From CAMLJR01 sp964631955 (GTDB taxonomy: Bacteria; Pseudomonadota; Gammaproteobacteria; Pseudomonadales; CAMLJR01): a stretch of DNA of 64,000 nt. Below the pieces are notes generated by a model, which searched no databases, was not told the origin of the DNA, and was given only the letters and a program-made list of their open reading frames with translations. Position 1 is the stretch's first letter. Every line of letters begins with the position of its first letter. The position numbers were made by a program, and so were the translations under genes. Location: contig CAZWBA010000002.1 in NCBI GenBank assembly GCA_964631955.1, positions 372,001 to 436,000 of the forward strand, read 5' to 3'. Shown in pieces: positions 33,434-41,912 of the stretch.

Positions 33434-34458
33434 TGTCCCCTGCTCCGCAAGAAAACCGGCGTCCTTCACTCTGGCAACGACTTTATCAGCAGTGGTTTTT
33501 GATCGGGATGATCGCCGCTGTGGTGTTCGGCAGTTTATTTCCAGCATTCGGCGCCGACGGCGGCACGCTGCACAGCGAAATCACCGTCGATATCGGCATC
33601 GCTCTGGTTTTCTTTTTACATGGCGTGAACCTGCCGCTCGAAAGTTTGCGGCGCGGCGTGCTCGCGTGGCGCGTGCATGTGGTCGTGCAATCTTTCACCT
33701 ACATCGTATTTCCACTGTTATGGGTTGTGTTCAACGCGGCATTCAATGCCTGGATGCCGGGCGATCTCATGCTCGGTTTTTGCTATCTCGCGGCGCTGCC
33801 GTCGACCATTTCTTCATCAGTGGCGATGACTGCGCTCGGACGCGGCGATATTCCCGTAGCGATTTTTAACGCGACCTTATCGAGCCTGCTCGGCATCGTG
33901 CTCACACCACTATTAATAAGCTGGCTGGGTACTTTTTATCTACAAGATGCCGGGGTCGCCAGCGGCATGTCGCTGAGCGAGACGATGCTCAATATCGCCA
34001 AAATGTTATTGCTGCCGATCATCGTCGGCCAACTGGTGCGTCCGTTTGTCGGCGCGTGGTTCACGCGCTACAAGGCGTACACGAATAATGTCGATCGCTT
34101 TGTCATTCTTTTTATTGTCTACGCGGCGTTCTGCAATTCCGCGCAGTCGGGATTGTGGGAACAGAACGGCCTCAGCCTCATCCTGATCACTTTCGCAGGC
34201 TCCGTGCTTTTTCTCGGCATCGTTCTCTGGCTCAGCACCTTTATCGCGCGACGGCTGCGCTTCAGCCGCGAGCAGGAAATCGCCATTGTGTTCTGCGGCT
34301 CCAAGAAAACCCTGGCCTCGGGTGTGCCGATGGCCGCCCTGATTTTCGGCGCTCATCCCGCCCTCGGCATGATCGTGCTGCCGATCATGCTTTATCACCA
34401 ACTGCAATTGTTCGTGTGTTCGTGGCTGGCGAATCGGTATGCACGGAGGGAGTTTTGA
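33433..34458 (+). CDS. SBF-like/CPA-type transporter (YfeH family)
   Basis: This 341-residue inner-membrane protein has about nine to ten hydrophobic segments, resembling the bile acid:Na+ symporter fold, YfeH subfamily. Features include FFLHGVNLPLESLRRG, LAALPSTISSSVAMTALGRGD and, near the end, FCGSKKTLASGVPMA, matching the two crossover regions of the family. The substrate is unknown. The start codon overlaps the yggS stop (TGATG), implying coupling. It sits between yggS and proC, where Pseudomonas has no such gene. Confidence 0.88.
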   Translation: MSPAPQENRRPSLWQRLYQQWFLIGMIAAVVFGSLFPAFGADGGTLHSEITVDIGIALVFFLHGVNLPLESLRRGVLAWRVHVVVQSFTYIVFPLLWVVFNAAFNAWMPGDLMLGFCYLAALPSTISSSVAMTALGRGDIPVAIFNATLSSLLGIVLTPLLISWLGTFYLQDAGVASGMSLSETMLNIAKMLLLPIIVGQLVRPFVGAWFTRYKAYTNNVDRFVILFIVYAAFCNSAQSGLWEQNGLSLILITFAGSVLFLGIVLWLSTFIARRLRFSREQEIAIVFCGSKKTLASGVPMAALIFGAHPALGMIVLPIMLYHQLQLFVCSWLANRYARREF

Positions 34459-34508
34459 TCTGATGTTGCTCAGGTCTATTAACTCGCGTGGGCTATCGTC
34501 AATGACCG

Positions 34509-34612
34509 ACCACCCCGCCCCCTCCAGAGGAGGGGAATATGCAAAAACAAACAAAAGATACGGCTCCAAAATTCCCCTTCCTTGGAGGGGTGCCCCGCAG
34601 GGGCGGGGTGGT
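34509..34612. repeat. 104-bp inverted repeat upstream of proC
   Basis: ACCACCCCGCCC (34509-34520) is mirrored by GGGCGGGGTGGT (34601-34612). Inside, CCCTCCAGAGGAGGGG and CCCCTTCCTTGGAGGGG form further hairpins. It resembles family B repeats in layout (G/C-rich hairpins flanking an AT-rich centre) but not in sequence. It could separate transcription of the transporter from proC. Confidence 0.75.
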
Positions 34613-34698
34613 TATCTCCCTCCAGCTCTATTAGCCCTGCATTCGCGCCGTTATACTGGGCCGGTTTTTTACTCCACGAATTCAACAGGAAAGCACGC

Positions 34699-35526
34699 GT
34701 GACCTCACCGCAACTCGCATTCATCGGCGGCGGCAATATGGCTTCGGCGCTTATCGGCGGACTGGTTAAACAGGGTTTCGCCGCCGATCGCATCGTCGCC
34801 ACCGATCCATTGCCCGCTGCGCTCGACAAACTCAAGAGCGTCGCGCCCGTGCGTACGACTGCCGATAATCTCGAAGCCATCGCCGCTGCCGATGTGATCG
34901 TGCTCGCGGTGAAACCTCAGGTGATGAAACAGGTGTTGCAACCGCTTGCTGACGTCGTGCAGCAACGCAAGCCACTGATTATTTCGATCGCGGCGGGTAT
35001 CGAGATCGCCAGCATCGCGCGCTGGCTCGGCGGCGATTTACCGATCGTGCGCTGCATGCCGAATACGCCCGCGCTCGTGCAACTCGGCGCGACGGGATTA
35101 TTCGCCAATGCGCAGGTCAATGCGGAGCAGAAAAAACTCGCCGATTCGATTCTGCGCGCGGTCGGCATCGCATTGTGGGTCGATAGCGAAGCGCAGCTCG
35201 ATGCGGTCACCGCGGTTTCGGGCAGTGGCCCCGCGTATTTCTTTCTGGTGATGGAAGCGATGCGCGATGCCGGTGTAAAACTCGGCTTATCGCCGGATGT
35301 CGCGGAACAATTGACGCTGCAGACGGCACTCGGCGCTGCGCGCATGGCGGTCGACAGCGATGTCGATGTGGTCGAATTGCGCCGCCGGGTCACCTCGCCG
35401 AACGGCACCACCGAGCGCGCGATCGCGAGTTTCGAAAGCGATAATCTGCGCGCGTTGTTCGAGCGTGCACTCGATGCATGTGATGTGCGCTCGCGCGAAC
35501 TCGCCAAAGACCTGGGTGCAGGTTAA
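34699..35526 (+). CDS. proC: pyrroline-5-carboxylate reductase
   Basis: This enzyme of about 275 residues reduces pyrroline-5-carboxylate to proline with NAD(P)H. It has the nucleotide motif AFIGGGNMASALIGGL at the N-terminus, LAVKPQVM, RCMPNTPALVQLGATGL and the C-terminal signature region SGSGPAYFFLVMEAM and TSPNGTTERAI. GTG at 34699 is the start, 8 nt after AGGA; the frame extends upstream through the repeat without similarity. It lies upstream of yggT. Confidence 0.97.
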   Translation: MTSPQLAFIGGGNMASALIGGLVKQGFAADRIVATDPLPAALDKLKSVAPVRTTADNLEAIAAADVIVLAVKPQVMKQVLQPLADVVQQRKPLIISIAAGIEIASIARWLGGDLPIVRCMPNTPALVQLGATGLFANAQVNAEQKKLADSILRAVGIALWVDSEAQLDAVTAVSGSGPAYFFLVMEAMRDAGVKLGLSPDVAEQLTLQTALGAARMAVDSDVDVVELRRRVTSPNGTTERAIASFESDNLRALFERALDACDVRSRELAKDLGAG

Positions 35527-35564
35527 TTTTGCTTTTTCATTTTTAGACGCAGGCAGACCGAAAC

Positions 35565-36173
35565 GTGGCAACAGCGCTGATCGAAATCATTAGACTCATC
35601 ATCAACACCCTGGGCGGGCTTTATCTCACCGCCGTGATTCTGCGCTTTTTGCTGCAGCTCGCCCGCGCGGATTTTTACAATCCGATTTCGCAGGCGCTCG
35701 TGCGCATCACCAATCCCGCGATCAAACCATTGCGCCGGCTCATTCCGGGCTTCTTCGGCATCGATATCGCTTCGCTGGTACTTGCGATCGTCGTCAAACT
35801 GCTGATGATTCTGGTGTTGTTCTTTGTGCAAACCGGCGCCACCAACGTCAACATCGCCATCGTGCTGCTGGTTGCGGTGCTCAGCGTATTCGTCACGATA
35901 TTCAATATTTATTTTGTAGCGATGATCGCAACGATCATCCTGAGCTGGGTCGCACCGGGCAGCTATCACCCCGCCGCCGTACTGATCCATCAAGTCGTCG
36001 AACCCGTCATGGCGCCGTTTCGCAAATTATTACCGCCAATGGGTGGTATCGATTTCTCGCCGATGATCGCGTTCCTCGCGCTCAATGTGGTGAAAATTTT
36101 ATTCAGCGGTCTTGCCATGCAAATGGGATTGCAACCGCGATCATTCCTGGGGTTATTGGTTCTCAATATTTAA
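35565..36173 (+). CDS. yggT: YggT family membrane protein
   Basis: This 202-residue protein carries two copies of the YggT unit, each a hydrophobic helix plus a short motif: LYLTAVILRFLLQLARADFYNPISQALVRITNPAIKPLRR in the first half, and MIATIILSWVAPGSYHPAAVLIHQVVEPVMAPFRKLLPP in the second, with further membrane helices around. Family members are linked to osmotic or envelope stress and, in other bacteria, cell division. It starts with GTG, 39 bp after proC, the standard neighbour. Confidence 0.93.
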   Translation: MATALIEIIRLIINTLGGLYLTAVILRFLLQLARADFYNPISQALVRITNPAIKPLRRLIPGFFGIDIASLVLAIVVKLLMILVLFFVQTGATNVNIAIVLLVAVLSVFVTIFNIYFVAMIATIILSWVAPGSYHPAAVLIHQVVEPVMAPFRKLLPPMGGIDFSPMIAFLALNVVKILFSGLAMQMGLQPRSFLGLLVLNI

Positions 36174-36260
36174 CCAATTGTAAAATTTCTTTTACGGTGA
36201 ATTGCACCCAGCTTTTTAAATCGATTTTTATTAAAACAACCTTTACTAAAAAACAAGCCA

Positions 36261-37442
36261 ATGAACGTCGTACCCTCGTCGCATTCGAACGCAACCGGTA
36301 GCGTGGGGATCGTCACACCGCGCGCACATCGTTTCACGGAGCCAGTGATGCTCGCGTGCGGTCGTGAATTGCGCGATTACGATATCGTTTACGAAACCTA
36401 TGGCCAGTTGAATGCCGATTGCAGTAACGCCGTGCTGATCTGCCACGCGCTGAGCGGGCATCATCACGCTGCGGGGTTTCATTCCGCCGACGATAAAAAA
36501 CCCGGCTGGTGGGACGATTACATCGGGCCCGGCAAACCGATCGATACGCGTTATTTCTTTGTCGTCAGCCTCAATAATATCGGCGGCTGTCACGGTTCGA
36601 CCGGACCCACTTCGATCAACCCCGACACGGGAAAACCGTGGGGCCCCGATTTTCCGAGCCTGCGCTGCCGCGATTGGGTGCACACTCAGCACCGCCTGAT
36701 GCAGGTACTCGATATTCCGCATTGGGCCGCGGTGATCGGCGGCAGTCTCGGCGGCATGCAGGCGATGCGCTGGTCGCTCGAATATCCCGAGCTCGTGCGC
36801 AGCTGTATCGTGATCGCCAGCGCGATGAAATTATCCGCGCAAAATATCGCGTTCAACGAAATCGCGCGCAGTGCGATTACCTCCGATCCCAATTTTTTCA
36901 ACGGACGCTATATCGAACACAACGCGATTCCGGCGCAAGGCCTCGCGCTCGCGCGCATGGTCGGACATATCACCTATCTATCCGACGCGGGCATGATGGA
37001 AAAATTCGGTCGCGATTTGAAAGCGGGCGGTTTCGATATCGGCAGCGATAATCTCGTCGAATTTCAGGTGCAGAGTTACTTGCGCTACCAGGGCGATGCG
37101 TTTTCGAAAGCCTTCGACGCCAACACCTATATGCTGATGACGCACGCGCTCGATTATTTCGATCTTGCGCGCGAATACGGCGACGATCCCGTGCGCGCAT
37201 TTTCGCGTGCCACCGCCGCGTTTCTGGTGATTTCATTCAGCAGCGACTGGCGCTTTTCGCCCGCGCGCTCGCGCGAAATCGTCGATGCACTGATCGCCGC
37301 GAAACGCCACGTGACCTATTGCGAAATCGAATCGCCGCATGGCCACGATGCATTTCTGGTCCCGAATGCGCGCTATGAAGCCGTGTTTACCGCGTTCATG
37401 CAGAACACTGCGCTCAATGATCGGCGCGCGGAGACCACATGA
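36261..37442 (+). CDS. metX: homoserine O-acyltransferase MetX
   Basis: This 393-residue alpha/beta-hydrolase transfers an acyl group to homoserine, committing it to methionine. It has the oxyanion segment CHALSGHHHAAG, NNIGGCHGSTGP, the nucleophile elbow GGSLGGMQAMRW and the C-terminal Asp and His (SSDWRFSP, SPHGHDAFL). Pseudomonas MetX uses succinyl-CoA despite its MetX fold; which acyl donor is used here cannot be read with confidence. It overlaps metW by 4 bp (ATGA), the standard pair. Confidence 0.96.
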   Translation: MNVVPSSHSNATGSVGIVTPRAHRFTEPVMLACGRELRDYDIVYETYGQLNADCSNAVLICHALSGHHHAAGFHSADDKKPGWWDDYIGPGKPIDTRYFFVVSLNNIGGCHGSTGPTSINPDTGKPWGPDFPSLRCRDWVHTQHRLMQVLDIPHWAAVIGGSLGGMQAMRWSLEYPELVRSCIVIASAMKLSAQNIAFNEIARSAITSDPNFFNGRYIEHNAIPAQGLALARMVGHITYLSDAGMMEKFGRDLKAGGFDIGSDNLVEFQVQSYLRYQGDAFSKAFDANTYMLMTHALDYFDLAREYGDDPVRAFSRATAAFLVISFSSDWRFSPARSREIVDALIAAKRHVTYCEIESPHGHDAFLVPNARYEAVFTAFMQNTALNDRRAETT

Positions 37443-38032
37443 TGCGTTTCGAACTCACACTGATTCAGGACTGGGTCGAACGCAACGCGCACGTGCTCGA
37501 CCTCGGCTGCGGCGATGGCACGCTGCTCGCTGCATTGCGCGACAATCGTCACACCGAGGGACTCGGTGTGGAAATCGATGCAGACGACATCACACGCTGC
37601 ATCGCGCGCGGCATCAGCGTGATCGAACAGGATTTGAATGCCGATCTCGGCAATTTCCAAACGGGCAGTTTCGATGTCGTTGTCATGACACTCGCGCTGC
37701 AGGCATTGCGCTATCCACATCGCGTGCTCGACGAAATGATGCGTATCGGCAAACGCGGCATCGTGGCATTTCCGAATTTCGGCCACTGGCGCGCGCGCTG
37801 GTATCTGCTGAGTCGCGGCCGCATGCCGGTGTCGAAATTTCTGCCCTACACCTGGTACGACACGCCGAATATTCACTTCTGCACGGTGAAGGATTTCGAA
37901 GCACTGTGCGCGGAGAAAGGTATTCGTATTCTCGATCGTGCGATGATCGGCGGCAGCAATTCGCAGGGCTGGCTGGCGCGATTGTGGCCGAATCTGTTTG
38001 CCGTCACCGCGGTGTACCATATCAGCCGCTAA
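37439..38032 (+). CDS. metW: MetW, methionine biosynthesis protein
   Basis: This 197-residue methyltransferase-fold protein has motif I VLDLGCGDGTLLAAL and the family segments GVEIDADDITRCIARGISVIEQDLN, FPNFGHWRARWYLLSRGRMPVS and PYTWYDTPNIHFCTV. In Proteobacteria with MetX, MetW supports homoserine acylation, probably by direct interaction. The start codon lies in the metX stop (4-bp overlap); an ATG three bases later is equally possible. Confidence 0.95.
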   Translation: MMRFELTLIQDWVERNAHVLDLGCGDGTLLAALRDNRHTEGLGVEIDADDITRCIARGISVIEQDLNADLGNFQTGSFDVVVMTLALQALRYPHRVLDEMMRIGKRGIVAFPNFGHWRARWYLLSRGRMPVSKFLPYTWYDTPNIHFCTVKDFEALCAEKGIRILDRAMIGGSNSQGWLARLWPNLFAVTAVYHISR

Positions 38033-38058
38033 TCATCCTATCGGCGGGAGCGATTACC

Positions 38059-38547
38059 ATGCGTTCATTTCTCATTGCATTCACACTGCTGCAGGCATTG
38101 CTCTTCAATTCCATTGCCCACGCACAACCCACCCAGGATGCGACGCCGCTTGAAACGAGCAAAAAATTCGGCGAGTACGAAATATTTTTCAATGCGATTC
38201 CATCGATGACCCTGCTGCCGGAAATGGCGGCGAAATATGGCATCGAACGCGCGAAAGACGTCGCCTATATCAACATCACCGTGTTCAAAAGAAATGGCAG
38301 CAACACAGTTATGCGTGCGGCGACGCTGAAAGGCACATCGAGCGATTTGATGACGAATAAACCGCTCGAATTTCGCGAAATGCGCGAAGCGAATTCTATC
38401 GGTTACATCGCGCAGGTGCATTACACCAATCGCGAAGTCCTGCGTTTCGATGTGAAGATTCAGCCGGCATTAAACGCGGGCGAAGTCGCGCCGGTCGGTT
38501 CGCCATTTTTGATTTCGTTTACGCGTAAGTTTTATCTGGAACTGTGA
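38059..38547 (+). CDS. DUF4426 family secreted protein
   Basis: The 162-residue precursor has a signal peptide (MRSFLIAFTLLQALLFNSIAHA, cleavage after AHA). The mature part has the DUF4426 pattern: FGEYEIFFNAIPSMTLLPEMAAKYGI, AYINITVFKR and the closing FLISFTRKFYLEL. Function is unknown. The gene follows metW and precedes rdgB, the same position as PA0388. GGGAG lies 8 nt before the ATG. Confidence 0.88.
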   Translation: MRSFLIAFTLLQALLFNSIAHAQPTQDATPLETSKKFGEYEIFFNAIPSMTLLPEMAAKYGIERAKDVAYINITVFKRNGSNTVMRAATLKGTSSDLMTNKPLEFREMREANSIGYIAQVHYTNREVLRFDVKIQPALNAGEVAPVGSPFLISFTRKFYLEL

Positions 38548-38566
38548 TTCACGAGTACGCACGAAT

Positions 38567-38696
38567 GGCTCCCCCTACAAAGTAGGAACCTAAAGGTCCT
38601 AAAGGGGAGTGCCCCGAAGGGGCGAGGGGGTCATTGTTTAAGACGACCCCTCCGTCTCGCTACGCGAGCCACCTCCCCTATTACATAGGGGAGGCC
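38567..38696. repeat. 130-bp intergenic repeat before rdgB (family B, copy 3, inverted)
   Basis: Read on the minus strand it follows copies 1 and 2: GGCCTCCCCTATGTAATAGG, GGAGGTGGCTCGCG, GGAGGGGTCGTC, CCCCCTCGCCCC, ending GGGGGAGCC. It carries an extra ~22-bp piece with CCTAAAGGTCCTAAAGG. A related CTGAAGGTCCTAAAGGAAC lies in the repeat at 41855. Copy 3 is in opposite orientation to the two around ahcY. Confidence 0.88.
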
Positions 38697-38726
38697 ATCA
38701 ATGCCAATTTAACTGTTGAGAAAATT

Positions 38727-39332
38727 ATGCAACGCCTCGTCCTCGCCAGCGGCAATCGCGGCAAACTCGCCGAGTTTCAACAACTGTTGAACGAATGTGC
38801 TTTCGAGGTGATCTCGCAACCCGAACTGAAAATTCCCGACATCGAGGAAACCGGTTTGAGTTTTGTCGAGAACGCGATTTTAAAAGCGCGTAATGCGGCG
38901 CAGCATTCGGGGCTGCCTGCGCTCGCAGATGATTCCGGTTTGGAAGTCGATGCGCTGCACGGTGCCCCCGGAATTTATTCCGCGCGTTATGCCGGCGATC
39001 CCGGTAGTGATGCGGCCAATAATCAAAAGCTGCTCGATGCGCTCGCCTATGTCGATAAAGAAAATCGCACCGCGCGCTATCGCTGCGTGCTCGTCTTCAT
39101 GCGTCATGCGCGCGATCCGGCGCCGCTGATTTGTCAGGGAAGTTGGGAGGGCGAAATTCTCACCGCGCCGCGCGGCGATCAAGGCTTTGGTTACGATCCT
39201 TTATTTTTAATTCCGTCGCTGCAGAAAACCGCTGCGGAATTGCCGCCCGCACAAAAGAATCACTTGAGTCATCGCGGCCAGGCCATGCAGGCACTGCTTA
39301 CTGCATTGCGCGAACGTCATTTTTCAGCGTGA
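38727..39332 (+). CDS. rdgB: dITP/XTP pyrophosphatase (RdgB/HAM1)
   Basis: This 201-residue enzyme hydrolyses non-canonical purine nucleoside triphosphates. It has LASGNRGKLAEFQQLL, the metal-binding ETGLSFVENAILKARNAA, ADDSGLEVDALHGAPGIYSARYAG, FGYDPLFLIPS and a C-terminal SHRGQAM. The start (MQRLVLASGN) follows the family; the longer frame begins inside the repeat. It heads a tight run with a ferredoxin-domain gene (10 bp), an AsmA-like gene and a PPTase gene. Confidence 0.96.
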   Translation: MQRLVLASGNRGKLAEFQQLLNECAFEVISQPELKIPDIEETGLSFVENAILKARNAAQHSGLPALADDSGLEVDALHGAPGIYSARYAGDPGSDAANNQKLLDALAYVDKENRTARYRCVLVFMRHARDPAPLICQGSWEGEILTAPRGDQGFGYDPLFLIPSLQKTAAELPPAQKNHLSHRGQAMQALLTALRERHFSA

Positions 39333-39342
39333 GTCCGATCAC

Positions 39343-39942
39343 GTGAATAAAGTTTTTCACGTATCGTTGCCCGACGGCGCTTATTACGATGCGTCGGAAG
39401 ATGAAAATCTGTTGAGCGCGGCGCAGCGCGCGCATTGGTTGGTGCGCTACGGTTGCCGCAATGGCAATTGCGAGGCCTGTGCCGCGAAGTTATTGGAGGG
39501 CCGCGTTCAACATCGCGATGGTTATCGTATCGAAGCGCCTAACAACGAGATCTTGCTGTGTCTGTGCCAACCGCTCAGCGATTTAACCATCGAGTTACCG
39601 GGCGATCCGCGTCCAGGCAGTTTGGATCAGTCGCTGCGCAGTTATGCACATCTCGTCAGACAAACCGTTTGTGACAGCGAAAGTATTTTGTATTTCGCAT
39701 TGCCTGCGGGACGTAAACCCGCCCTGCTCGCCGATCAAACCGCATTGATCGAAACCGATGCCGGTTTATTGCAGGGCCGCATCGATCACGAACTTTCGCA
39801 GCGGCGCGAGCTTATCGTTAAATTGATTTTTCCATCGCCGTTACAGGAAGGCACGTACTACCATGTGCGCTATCCGTTGAGCGCCGAGCAAGAACCCGGG
39901 GATTTTCACCCTGAAGGTAGAAAGGATCATCGCGATGATTAA
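39343..39942 (+). CDS. 2Fe-2S ferredoxin-domain protein
   Basis: The N-terminal ~90 of 199 residues form a plant-type 2Fe-2S domain with cysteines in YGCRNGNCEACAAKL and a fourth in LLCLCQP (C-X4-C-X2-C...C). The rest looks like part of a flavin-reductase beta-barrel (TVCDSESILYFALPAG, GTYYHVRYPL) but has no NAD or FAD domain. Thus it resembles a truncated ferredoxin-reductase. It starts with GTG. Its end overlaps the next gene by 8 bp. The electron partner is unknown. Confidence 0.85.
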   Translation: MNKVFHVSLPDGAYYDASEDENLLSAAQRAHWLVRYGCRNGNCEACAAKLLEGRVQHRDGYRIEAPNNEILLCLCQPLSDLTIELPGDPRPGSLDQSLRSYAHLVRQTVCDSESILYFALPAGRKPALLADQTALIETDAGLLQGRIDHELSQRRELIVKLIFPSPLQEGTYYHVRYPLSAEQEPGDFHPEGRKDHRDD

Positions 39943-41116
39943 ATTCGTAAAGGGTATCGTTATTTTCTATATCGTTCTCTTCGTTGTTTATTTTTTTCTG
40001 AGCGATGCACTCATCAAATGGCAGCTCGAACGCGAAGGCTCGCGTGTATTGCAGGCGCCTGTGCAGATCGGCAAGGTCACTTTTCATTTACTGCCAACCT
40101 CGCTGACTCTACGTGATGTGCGCATCGGTAATGCAAGACTTCCCCATTACGATCTGGTGCGCTTCGAAGCATTGTCGCTGCCATTATCGCTGCGCGATAT
40201 GCTCGCGCATAAACTGATTGTCGATACTGCCGAGCTGCATGGCCTGCGTTTCAATCGCCCGCATGACGGCCGCACCGAAACCGGCAGCGTGCCGAGTGCA
40301 ATGCAATCACCGCCATTGCGCGAAGCACTGCAACACGTGCAGCAGGGACTGAATCATCCACTGGCGAGCAACACCATCGATCCGGGTGCGTCGATTGCAG
40401 GAGCGATACTGACCCCTCAGTTCAAGCCGGTGCTGACACAAATTACGGCTGCGCTCAAAGCCATTTCAACATCGTCTGATGATTTCGGCGGCTGGGAAAT
40501 TTTCATACGTCGCCTGAATGTCGATGGCGCTTTCGATTTTCATTCGCTCGATCCCGCTGGCAGCAGCGTGCGTTTCGCTGGCACGATCGATAATGTCACG
40601 CCACAGCCAGCATTATTCAACACCATCACGCAATTCGATTTGCACAATGTCGAGGGCGAAACCGCGTCTCTGAAAATCAAAGGTACTGTGGATAGACGCA
40701 AACTGGCGCAGGCAGCGCTGCGTTTCGATTTGGAGAATTTTGCGCTCACGCAGTGGCCGCTCAGCAATGATCCAGAATTAAAGCTGATCATCGTCAATGC
40801 CAGCGCGAGTATTCAGGCGATGCTGTCGCTGACCGGGAATCAATTCGATTTCAATGCATTGACCCGCTTTGAGCGCACGCATTTCGATATTGCCAGCGCC
40901 AGCGACGGTGTTTCGCGCGTGATAGCCGATGTCTGGCGCAACACCGATGCCTTCGATATTCATTTGCAGGCAAGCGGTGCGCTGGATAATCCAGTACTGA
41001 AATTAAATTCCAGCCTCGATGTGCCGCTGGCCAGTGCGCTGCGGCAATTACAGCCTGCAGCACTTCCGTTACAGTCGGCCCCACCTCCGTCATCCGCGCT
41101 ATTTCCTTCGCCATGA
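39935..41116 (+). CDS. AsmA-like/DUF748-type envelope protein
   Basis: This 393-residue protein has one N-terminal membrane anchor (FVKGIVIFYIVLFVVYFFL, residues about 4-22). A large periplasmic part follows with the AsmA/DUF748 N-terminal pattern (REGSRVLQAPVQIGKVTFHLLPTSLTLRDVRIG) and later beta-rich repeats such as SLKIKGTVDRRKL. Relatives move lipids or affect outer-membrane assembly; no direct evidence here. It overlaps the ferredoxin gene by 8 bp and the PPTase gene by 4 bp, so all three are probably cotranslated. Confidence 0.75.
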   Translation: MIKFVKGIVIFYIVLFVVYFFLSDALIKWQLEREGSRVLQAPVQIGKVTFHLLPTSLTLRDVRIGNARLPHYDLVRFEALSLPLSLRDMLAHKLIVDTAELHGLRFNRPHDGRTETGSVPSAMQSPPLREALQHVQQGLNHPLASNTIDPGASIAGAILTPQFKPVLTQITAALKAISTSSDDFGGWEIFIRRLNVDGAFDFHSLDPAGSSVRFAGTIDNVTPQPALFNTITQFDLHNVEGETASLKIKGTVDRRKLAQAALRFDLENFALTQWPLSNDPELKLIIVNASASIQAMLSLTGNQFDFNALTRFERTHFDIASASDGVSRVIADVWRNTDAFDIHLQASGALDNPVLKLNSSLDVPLASALRQLQPAALPLQSAPPPSSALFPSP

Positions 41117-41868
41117 CGTCTGCATGCATCGATGTTCTGTGCTGTGCATTGGCTGACGTCGATGCGGATTTACTCGCGCATTACGAGAGTTTATTGAGCG
41201 ATGAAGAATTATTGCGGCTGCGCAGCTTTCGCTCATCCGTGGGCGCAAAGGAGTTTCTGGTGGGTCGCGCGCTGTTGCGCACGGTGCTGGCTGAGCATGT
41301 GAATTGCAAGCCGCAGCAATTGCAGTTCGTTAAAAACGATGATGGAAAACCTTCGTTATCGTTTCCGCCTTCCAATTGGCAATTCAATTTATCGCACAGC
41401 CACGATTGGGTCGCGCTCGCCTTATGCAAAGGCGCCAGTATTGGCATCGATATCGAATCGTATCGGCGTCGCAATAATCTGGCCGGCATCGCCAGGCGTT
41501 TTTTTTCTGCGCAGGAAAATGCGCAGCTGGAAAAATGCCGGAAGGCCGAATGGCTGGATTATTTTTTTGCGGTATGGACATTAAAGGAAGCGCACGCTAA
41601 AGCACTCGGTTGCGGGCTGCCGAAGATTTTGAACTGCAGCAGTATCGACGTCGATTTTTCTACAGCTTCCATCGGATTCACGCTGAGCGGTGCGGCTTCG
41701 ACATCGAACAATATCGCGAGCTGGCTGTTTAAGTTCGAAGAGGAATGCGCGCTGGCTGTGGTCGCGCATGGCGATCATTTCGATACGCCTGATGTGCAGC
41801 GCTGCGTGCCGCTGCAATCGCAAGAAAATTTTGCTTTGAAAATTATGGCGTGCGGTAAATCCCCTTGA
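41113..41868 (+). CDS. Sfp-type 4'-phosphopantetheinyl transferase
   Basis: This 251-residue enzyme attaches phosphopantetheine from CoA to carrier proteins. It carries the three family motifs: GKPSLSFPPSNWQFNLSHS (P1), IGIDIESYRRR (P2, Asp/Glu metal ligands) and FFAVWTLKEAHAKALG (P3). Length fits the Sfp/EntD type rather than AcpS. No NRPS, PKS or carrier gene is in the window, so the client is unknown. It starts in the AsmA-like stop (ATGA). Its stop codon lies inside a repeat shared with convergent hemY. Confidence 0.9.
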   Translation: MTSACIDVLCCALADVDADLLAHYESLLSDEELLRLRSFRSSVGAKEFLVGRALLRTVLAEHVNCKPQQLQFVKNDDGKPSLSFPPSNWQFNLSHSHDWVALALCKGASIGIDIESYRRRNNLAGIARRFFSAQENAQLEKCRKAEWLDYFFAVWTLKEAHAKALGCGLPKILNCSSIDVDFSTASIGFTLSGAASTSNNIASWLFKFEEECALAVVAHGDHFDTPDVQRCVPLQSQENFALKIMACGKSP

Positions 41869-41912
41869 TTAAAGGGAGCCTGAAGGTCCTAAAGGAACTA
41901 AGTGGGATTTAC
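41855..41912. repeat. inverted repeat spanning the convergent stops of PPTase and hemY
   Basis: GTAAATCCCC at 41855 is mirrored by GTGGGATTTAC at 41902. Inside, CCCCTTGATTAAAGGG forms a second hairpin and CTGAAGGTCCTAAAGGAAC a third. The PPTase TGA (41866-41868) and hemY TAA (41909-41911) both lie within it. It could act as a bidirectional terminator. Confidence 0.75.
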
